In this document: in pieces, positions 56,580 through 64,000 of the stretch
Layout of the letters: every line of letters starts with the position of its first letter
Numbering within the stretch: position 1 is the first letter of the stretch
Source of the DNA: Dendrolimus kikuchii
Lineage: Eukaryota > Arthropoda > Insecta > Lepidoptera > Lasiocampidae
Direction of reading: 5' to 3'
Assembly: GCA_019925095.2 (NCBI GenBank)
Contig: CM034401.1
Location: 3,999,838 to 4,063,837, forward strand
Length of the DNA: 64,000 nucleotides
The notes under the pieces: generated by a model
Databases searched by the model: none
What the model was told of the DNA's origin: nothing
The model's input: only the letters and a program-made list of their open reading frames with translations
Position numbers and translations under genes: made by a program

Positions 56580-56775
56580 GGAGCATAGCTAACAAACCGA
56601 CGGTCCACTTGATGGAAAGTGCCTACAGTCGCCTATGGATATTTGCAACACCAAAGGTGCTACCAATATACTGCCGGCGTCTAAAGAGGGACTGGAATGT
56701 GGGCACTCACGCTTAAACAATTCAAGGTTGTTATGGCGGTACACTCTATACCGGGGTAGCCAGATGGGAAAATGC
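56580..56775 (-). repeat. Family S, decayed copy 9
   Basis: GACGGTCCACTTGATGGAAA, CGCCTATGGATATTTGCAAC and AAGGTTGTTATGGCGGTACA keep the family order but with deletions. Confidence 0.6.
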
Positions 56776-56907
56776 TCTAATAACTATGAAACTTAGTTAC
56801 TTGTCATAAATAATATAATTAGACATTTCTCACTGCCTTTGAAATTTACATTTTCTTGTACTCGTATTTCTTTACCATATCCATTTTAGCCGTTATTCAA
56901 TATAACG

Positions 56908-57151
56908 TGCCAGCCAGGTGGTAGAGCATTTGCCCGACTGGATGGCTACCATCCCTGGTCTAGAGCATGCCGCCATAACAACTTTGAGTTGTGTTCCGGC
57001 ATTAGTGACCAGGTTCCAGACTCACTTAAGAGAGCAGCAGCGCATTTGTAGCACCTTTGGTGTTGCAAATGTCCATAGGCGATGGTAACCGCTTTCCATC
57101 CAGTGGGCCGTCTGCCTGTCTGCTGAACTCCTGCAATAAAAATAAATAAAA
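56908..57151 (+). mobile_element. SINE-like family S, copy 10 (5'-truncated)
   Basis: From CAGCCAGGTGGTAGAGCATT to CTCCTGCAATAAAAATAAAT. It is inverted relative to copy 9, with about 130 bp between. Confidence 0.75.
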
Positions 57152-57534
57152 AATAAACTAATGAAGACATGACTTTATTAGTCGGAAAGTAATAAATTTT
57201 ATGTCATTTATAGCTTATGTTTATTTTTCCTTGATGTTTTGGAGTATTCATGCTAGAATGATTTCTAGATAGACATTATAATAAGGTTAAATGTTTCGAA
57301 TTCTTGTTTTGTATAATTTATTACGTGAAGTGTCAAAGTCGATTATTAAATTCGGATTTACGCCAGTACATTGCAGAACCCCAATGGGCATTGCGATATA
57401 AGTGGGTATTACTTTATGTAAATATGGGAATGATTTCATGAACTGTTTTATTTGGTGCCTACGTCGCCACTTGCCAGAGGTTGGGGGTGCCTTCACACTT
57501 CTTCAACACTTGTTTATCGTCCACTGTATTTGGT

Positions 57535-57785
57535 AGCGGTGGGTAAGCAAGTGAAATTCCACAAACTCAGCCATCTGGATAATGCTAGTTTATTAGCGGC
57601 TTTTGGCTAATGGCTGAATGACTCGCCTACTGACAGCTAGTGGTTAAATTGTAAACTATCAGTCGTTGCTTTTATTCGACAACCATTAGCCGGTTGGCGA
57701 AGTGGTTGACAACTTAGCCGTAGCTATTTTGTGAATAATCGCTAATTAGCTGGCTTTTACAATAGCCACCCATCTCTAGTATCTG
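57535..57785. repeat. Possible MITE with GGTGGGT/ACCCATC ends
   Basis: The left end TAGCGGTGGGTAAGCAAG and right end AATAGCCACCCATCTCTAG are roughly complementary, and the interior is rich in GGCTAAT and ATTAGC motifs on both strands. Only one copy is seen. Confidence 0.35.
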
Positions 57786-57904
57786 GCGCACACGCCTTAT
57801 TTCCCTACGTGTGCAAGCTGAGAAACGAATTATCTTCCACGGTTTCCCTAGATCGCTACAATACGCAACTCTTCAAAAACGGCATAAATAGATATGTATT
57901 TATT

Positions 57905-58055
57905 TTTATTCTTGGCGCGGTAGGCGGTCGACTTCCTTAACGGTGTAGATCTCCATGGGTGATTTAACAGACAAAGAACAAAAGTTCGCCGCACCAGAGG
58001 TACAGGGAGACAGAACTGTGATTTAACATCGGGTGGAACAAAAGCCTGCTTGCCT
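57905..58055 (-). other. Possible terminal exon, minus strand
   Basis: An acceptor-like TTTGTTTACAG at about 58055 is followed by an open frame (QAFVPPDVKSQFCLPVPLVR...) and AATAAAAATAAA near 57905. No family recognised; it could be chance. Confidence 0.25.
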
Positions 58056-58840
58056 GTAAACAAACATTTTTCTTACAAAAGTATAGGTATAGTATATAGG
58101 AGAAACTATACTATTGTTGGCACCTAAGTGCATTGATTGGCACCCTATTATTTTATTGAAAACATAAAGACATCATAATATTTTTTCAACACATTTGCCC
58201 AAAAAAAAAAATGCAAACGAAGCCCTTATACATTGTACAAGACTTAAAAATTACGCACTACACAATGGAACTTGCAGTAAAATAGGTACTTGGTGTAAAA
58301 AAATATAAGCATTATTTACGAACATATTTACCATTACATTACGGAAATAAATAAGCTGAGGTATTGAACCAGCTTGGAAGCGCTTTTGATTAATACATTT
58401 GTCTCACATTAGTACTACAGAGAAAATGAGACGAAAGATATAGTTCTAATTTTCACCACTCGCACGTGGCGTCATTTGCGAATACGCGCCATTTTCTATT
58501 AGAAACTTCAAAGATTGTTGCGACTATCCGACTAATATTTATGTTTGTTTCATTATCTATTTAATTGTACTGTTTTACCGTAAATTTGTTGAATACGTTG
58601 AAAACACGTGAACTCGTAACTGTAGTAAGCCGTCGGCTTCGTTTCGGCCTTACATTCGTCTACTCGTTTGTAAAAACCAACTTACCGCATTAGTATCATA
58701 AATAACTGTGTTTGTTTTGTGGCGATACAATGATAATAGTAATCTTATTGTATGGCTAAATTTAGAAAAGACATATCAAGGTTTCTAATATCTTGAATAA
58801 ATTGACTGGCCAATGATTGGATGGAACGTCAGGATTTTTA

Positions 58841-59150
58841 TCTGTGCAGGAACGGAGAAAGAATACAATTTCCTGCGGCCGAGCGGCTTGTCGTAAGAGG
58901 CGACAAAACAACCTACAGCCAGGTGGTAGGGTATTAGCTCGACTCGATGGCTACCACCCCTGGTCTAGAGGATGCCGCCATAACAACCTTGATTTCTGTT
59001 CCGGCATTAGTGACCAGGATCCAGTCTACCTTAAGAGAGCAGCAGCGCATTTGTAGCACCTTTGGTGTTGTAAATGTCTATAGGCGATGGTATCCGCTTT
59101 CCATAAAGTGGACCGTCTGCCTGTCTGCTGCAGTCCAGCAATAAAAAAAT
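58841..59150 (+). mobile_element. SINE-like family S, copy 11
   Basis: Full-length, from CTGTGCAGGAACGGAGAAAG to CAGTCCAGCAATAAAAAAA. Confidence 0.75.
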
Positions 59151-59564
59151 GACAATAAAAGTATAGTTTACCCTATATGACAATTTTTACATTTCCAACT
59201 TTAAAAACCAAACAACCAAAACAGTGCAAATTCTCCGCCTCTATGAAACACTTCAATTACTGCGATCTGATACGCTCTTGCCTGATTTTTTTGAAAACAA
59301 AACAGCACATCAAAACACCATTTTCAATTTCCTACTAAAACCTCATTTATAATTTTTATGGAATGCAACAAAATCATAGATTTATTTGTCCCCGCGTTCA
59401 CGAATGACTCGCGTGTTCAGCGACCGGACTGTCTATTATAATCTACATATGCAAAACATGTCTTTAATTAAGTGATGATTCTTGTTTTTGGCAACAACAA
59501 TAATAACGCATTCTTTCATTTTTTTTAACCACGTCAGTATTTTAGTAAAATCATTGTTAGTAAT

Positions 59565-59830
59565 TTTTAACCGACTTCAAAAAAAAAAGGAGGTTCTCCA
59601 TTCGTCGGGATCTTTTTTTTATGTATGTTCACCGATTACTCCGAGATTTATGATCCGATTTACGTGATTCTTATTTAGTTTGATCGGAATAGTTGCCATT
59701 TGGTCCCCTAAAAATTTAACATAGTTTGGCCCAGTAGTTTTCATTTTACGGACATTTTTTTGTTCCCGTTTCTTGGGACCTATATTTTTTAAGGAGCGCG
59801 GCACCTTTCATAGGTCTACCCATACATAGC
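59565..59830 (+). repeat. Dispersed repeat (AACCGACTTCAAAAAA type)
   Basis: TTAACCGACTTCAAAAAAAA, GGAGGTTCTCCATTCGTCGG and CCGATTACTCCGAGATTTAT are typical of a lepidopteran dispersed repeat. Weaker starts are at 14547 and 44250. Confidence 0.5.
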
Positions 59831-59888
59831 TAGACACTAAAAAGTAACAAAAAAATAAAAAAACAAAAATAATCGACTTCAAAAACTA

Positions 59889-60001
59889 AAAAGTATAAAA
59901 TAACTTATTTCTAAAGCTATTATTATTAATATATATTATCTAAAACAAACATAATATATATTAATAATAATAGTTTTAGAAATAAGATATTTTATACTTT
60001 T
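59889..60001. repeat. 113-bp near-perfect palindrome
   Basis: Two 51-bp arms (59889-59939 and 59951-60001) pair with two mismatches around the 11-base loop CTAAAACAAAC. AT-rich. Confidence 0.9.
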
Positions 60002-60334
60002 CTAGTCGGAGAATCGTTGATTTTTTTATTCGTTTTCTTTTATTTATAATTATAATACGGCTCATATTTATTTCCAATATGCTTACATTCATATCCATAA
60101 AAACATATTCGTCTGTGGCCCAGAAGCCTCATGGTTTTATTCGTGGCGCAGAGTCGTGTAGAATACATTATATAGGTTATGATACATAGTGATATTTAAA
60201 CAAATAAATTTACACAACATTAATGTTATATAAAAATAGAAGCAGACGTGAGGAATTGTTATCATGATTCAACTGTTTAGTTCTGATTTAATAATAAAAG
60301 CGGAGTTATCATCATTCTAGTATATTTTATCCGA

Positions 60335-60404
60335 GCAGGGACGGAGAAAGAATACAATTTCCTGCGGCCGCGTGGCCTGCCGTAAGAGGCGACAAAACAC
60401 CCCA
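60335..60404 (+). repeat. Family S 5' fragment (3'-truncated)
   Basis: About 70 bp from the family start (CAGGGACGGAGAAAGAATAC) to GGCGACAAAACACCCCATAA, then unrelated sequence. Loss of the 3' end is unusual for a retroposon copy. Confidence 0.65.
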
Positions 60405-60530
60405 TAAGGTCGGAGTTGACTCCTACTTTAATTTTATAAAGTGCAAACAAATCTATAGTCTTAGAGCTCATAACTTGTCTGTCACATAAACAGTATTGTT
60501 GGAAGAGATTTGGTCCAAGTTAAAAGTAAC

Positions 60531-60582
60531 ATTTTGCAGAAATTCCTACCTTACTGAATAAAGGTAGGAATTTCTGCAAAAT
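60531..60582. repeat. Perfect 22-bp-arm hairpin
   Basis: Arms 60531-60552 and 60561-60582 (starting ATTTTGCAGAAATTCCTACC) are exact complements around ACTGAATA. It ends four bases before SINE-like copy 12. Confidence 0.9.
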
Positions 60583-60585
60583 TTT

Positions 60586-60898
60586 TATCCGTGCAGGAAC
60601 GGAGAAAGAATACAATTTCCTGCGGCCGGGCGGCCTGTCGTAAGAGGCGACTTAACAACCCACAGCCAGGTGGTGGGGCATTTGCCTACTGGATGGCTAC
60701 CACCCCTGGTCTAGAGTATGCTGCCGTAACCACCTCGAGTTGTGTTCGAGCATTAGTGGCCAGGTTCCAGTATCACTTAAGAGAGCAGCTGCGCCTTTTG
60801 TAGCACCTTTAGTATTGCAAATGTCCATAGAAGATGGTAACCACTTTCCAGCAGGCGACCTATCTGCCTGTCTGCTGAACTCATGGAATAAAAAAAAA
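60586..60898 (+). mobile_element. SINE-like family S, copy 12
   Basis: Full-length, from TTATCCGTGCAGGAACGGAG to CTCATGGAATAAAAAAAA. Confidence 0.75.
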
Positions 60899-61386
60899 TA
60901 TGGATCTGTTTTAGTCCCAGGTCTGCACGTGTGAGCCTCATTAGCATTATATGCAAAGTTTTAGTTAATGTCTGCTGTCTTCAATTTGCTCTGTTCCATT
61001 AGTAAAAATGACTCGTATGATGATATGATGGTAGATGTAAGACAACATCAAGTTCCACTTTATTTCAATATTAGTCATATTAATAATGCGAAAGCGGGTG
61101 CTTTAGGCACCTAGCAAATACATAATGATATTTTAGAGGAACTGTCAGTGTATCTGCGACACTTCTTTAAGGATTGGCTGCTTTAATACATCGGTAATTT
61201 CATTGTGCATGTAGCTTTCTTCATGATGTTTTCTTTTGCCTTCAGTTCTTGCTAATTTTTACAATATGCTTGCCGAAAAAACTGTCTAAGCAATGCATGC
61301 TCCATGGTCAGATTTGAACGCATGCTATTGGAGTAAGACGCATGTGTTACCTATATTTATATGAAAGTGTGTTTGATTAAATATAT

Positions 61387-62056
61387 TGTTACGTGCGAGT
61401 GGGGGCACGCACTTAGGATTGGAAGTAACCATTTTTATTTATTAAATGTTTTTATTGAGTTACACAGCCGTATGTGATTCTTCTCTGCAGGGTTGCTTCT
61501 TCACACACAACTAACGACGCTCTGCCCCCACGATGAGATATCTCACTCACAATACCGTCGCTGATATTGCGTAGACCACCACCTGCTACTGCAGTGCTCA
61601 CCTCCGAATGTACCGCGCGTAGTTCGCTTCTGGATCTCCTCTTAAACTACGCTAAACTCCTCCTTCACTGAACTACCAACTAAACTCGTCACTGTCTTCT
61701 ACTTAACTCATCTTCCAACTCTCTCGTATCGCACTTGTCGCTTTGCTGTCTTCAACTGATCTACTCCGTAGACGCGCCTTACGCTGCTTATATACCCCGA
61801 AGAATCTTCTGAAACACATAATTTCGATCTTCTTTTCGTTATTCTTTTATTTACTGTCTGACCGTTTCTAAACATCTATCTATCTCTGTCTTTTCCTTCC
61901 TGAACCTTCTATTCTAGAATTTCGATCTTCATTTAGTTATTCTTTTGTTCATCATCTACCCCTTTCTAAAATGTATGTGTTCTTTCTTTCTGGAATCTTC
62001 CACATTCTTCTGAAACTCCTTAAACCAACTAGATCGTTCCACCATCGCCCTCCACA
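61387..62056 (-). mobile_element. Solo LTR, copy 2
   Basis: Minus-strand ends TGTGGAGGGCGATGGTGG and CACTCGCACGTAACA match LTR copy 1 (12513-13279), as do the TATATAAGCAGCGTAAGGCG promoter region and the CAATAAAAACA signal. It is about 100 bp shorter through internal deletions. No internal coding region is adjacent. Confidence 0.7.
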
Positions 62057-62783
62057 GTATTTATTTACTTCTTTATACAATAATATTGAGGAATATGTGA
62101 CAATCTTATCCCGAAAAATCGGTTATTTTTCGCGGCATTTGATTTCAATTTATTTCCAATAAAGGCATCAGTCGTAAACTACTTTATACCTCAAAATCAA
62201 ATATGGGATAGCTTTAACAAAAAAAATAATTTTGATTTGGCATATTCGCTTTAAACTTGTAACAAACAAGTAGGCACTAAAATTCGGTATTATTTCATTT
62301 AAACTAGTACTATAATACGAGTGCAGGATTGGTGACCATTGGAGCAATGAGATAGAGGCCACATGTACACGCTCTGATGATTTGTTTGACGCCTCCTCTC
62401 TTACGCTGACACCTATTGCAATATACACACATTTACATACATACATATATGTATGTATACGAATAACTGTTGTCATAATCTTTGTGTCTGGTGGGGATTT
62501 CAAGAGTGGTCTTTCGTTATGCACTTTGTTTTTTTTTAAATGTTATTGATTAAACAATACTTGAATAATTTAGCTCCTTTTCAATCTAATATGAAATTGA
62601 AAAGGAATTAAAAAATAAAAACGACAAAGGATTCACGGTGCCATCTGTGTCGGAAAAGTATGTTATATATAATTTAAATAAAAATACATCATAAATTATC
62701 ATCACAGTATTTGAAGATCTGGCTAATGATACTGCACCTAATATCTATCTCCAATACGATGTAATGGCTGACACATGCCATAG

Positions 62784-64000
62784 AACGTAACTTGTAGCAA
62801 TATCTTATACTTGGCCTATGAATTAGATACAATTTTTTATTTAGACCAAATTCCAGATTGTTATCATTTTCTTTGGCAATGCTATAGTCAAAATTCGAAA
62901 TTAATATTTCAAGACAACGTACTTTATTCAAAAACTGGATGCCAGCAAGGCGATCCGTTAGGACCAGCCATTTTTAGTTTAGCAATTCATCCCATCATTA
63001 CACGTTTGAAATCCAAATTTAATGTATGGTATCTAGATGATGGCACTTTAGGAGGTGAAGTAGATGACGTTTTGGAAGATTTTACCATTCTAACAAAAGA
63101 ACTTAAAACCATAGGACTTGAAATAAATTTAAGCAACTGCGAATATTATATCAGCAACACAGAGCGTAAAACTGAAATAATCTCTAGACTAAATACAATA
63201 GCACCGGGAATTAAATTAGTAAACAACTCCTCACTTCACCTCCTAGGTGCCCCAATCTTCGACGAGTCAATACCTAACTACGTCGAAGAAAATATAAAAA
63301 ATTTCCGTGAAAGTTCAGATCGTTTATTCCAAATTAATACACATATGGCCTACACTATCATCCGATACTGCCTTTTCGTGCCCAAATTTACATACACCCT
63401 CCGATGTTGCCAACTCTGGAAACAAACCTCTCTTTTACAGACGTTGGACAACATCGTGAGGGATACCCTCATATCCATCATAAATTTAGAAATGGACGAC
63501 CGTGCATGGTCACAGTGTTCTCTCCCGGTAAAACTGGGTGGCCTCGGCGTCCGCAAAATCTCCAGTGTCGCTCTGCCAGCTTTTCTGTCATCGGCTTACA
63601 GTACGCGTGATTTAGTATTCAAAATTTTACAAAAGACCAATTTTCAGTTCGAAATTCCCTATTTAACCGATGCCAGAAGAGTTTGGTCAATGGCTTGCCC
63701 TAACGTTAATGTACCTACTGTCCTTACTTCACAGCATGCTTGGGATGGGCCGCTGTGCGAACTTACGCGGGATAATCTTCTACAAACGTGTACCAGTTCA
63801 GCAGAGCGCGCCCGCCTCTTAGCCGTCGCTAATTGGGAGTCTGGACAGTGGTTACAAGCACACCCATCATTTTATAATAATACACTTCTGGACAACACTA
63901 CATTCCGATTAGCCGCGAGTTTACGCCTGGGGGCACCATGTTGCGTACCACATCACTGTCAATGTGGAGTTATGGTAGACCGATTTGGACACCACGGGTT
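62784..64000 (+). CDS. Reverse transcriptase, open to window edge (partial)
   Basis: Open from the stop at 62781 to the right edge with no in-frame stop, about 405 codons; the true start is upstream and probably frameshifted. RT motifs: FQDNVLYSKTGCQQGDPLGP (the QGDPLGP turn), the catalytic box WYLDDGTLGG with YLDD at 63030-63041, GLEINLSNCEYYI, LHLLGAPIF, then KFTYTLRCCQLW. Near the edge lies CCVPHHCQCGVMVDRFGHHG, a Cys/His cluster. In related RT proteins I recall such a cluster leading into a restriction-like endonuclease region, as in R2-type non-LTR elements, but that part is outside the window. It is unlike the other LINE relics here. Non-LTR retrotransposon is the best call. Confidence 0.75.

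Overview
The window looks like AT-rich nuclear DNA from an insect, most likely a moth or butterfly. The host exons are small and separated by introns with GT..AG borders. The rest is packed with retroposon and DNA-transposon debris of the type common in Lepidoptera: RTE-like LINE 3' ends with (TACA)n tails, mariner transposases of the DD37D type, a tRNA-derived SINE and many MITEs. Everything here was read by eye, with no homology search, so family names rest on recognised motifs.

Three host genes can be supported. (1) A kinesin-like Costa/Cos2 (KIF7/KIF27 relative) gene lies on the + strand, 16892-23946. Six exons join in perfect phase into a 942-residue protein with a degenerate motor and a long coiled coil. 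(2) A TCAIM-type mitochondrial protein gene lies on the - strand, 32137-49242. Thirteen small exons give 474 residues and the C-terminal signature typical of the family. (3) The first two coding exons of an unidentified gene lie on the - strand, 11720-12044. Genes 1 and 2 are convergent; genes 1 and 3 are divergent, about 4.8 kb apart.

Layout: 1-11.7 kb is repeats, including a mariner split by an RTE-like LINE with a near-perfect target duplication, and a three-copy MITE family, one copy of which lies inside a LINE remnant. 11.7-12.1 kb is gene 3. 12.3-15.4 kb holds a solo LTR, a LINE reverse-transcriptase relic and a SINE-like copy. 16.9-24 kb is the cos2 gene, whose introns carry a 1.1 kb fold-back element and a hAT-type MITE. 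24-32 kb is repeats and unassigned AT-rich DNA. 32-49.3 kb is the TCAIM gene with LINE, SINE and MITE copies in its introns. 49.6-64 kb is a broken DDE transposase, several long hairpins, a GC-rich island, a second solo LTR and, at the right edge, a reverse transcriptase open for about 405 codons that runs off the window.

The most informative observations are the two reconstructed genes, the nested insertions with target-site duplications (including a natural filled/empty site pair for a 49-bp LINE tail), the long near-perfect palindromes and the open reverse transcriptase at the right end. I saw no convincing new defence or metabolic system.
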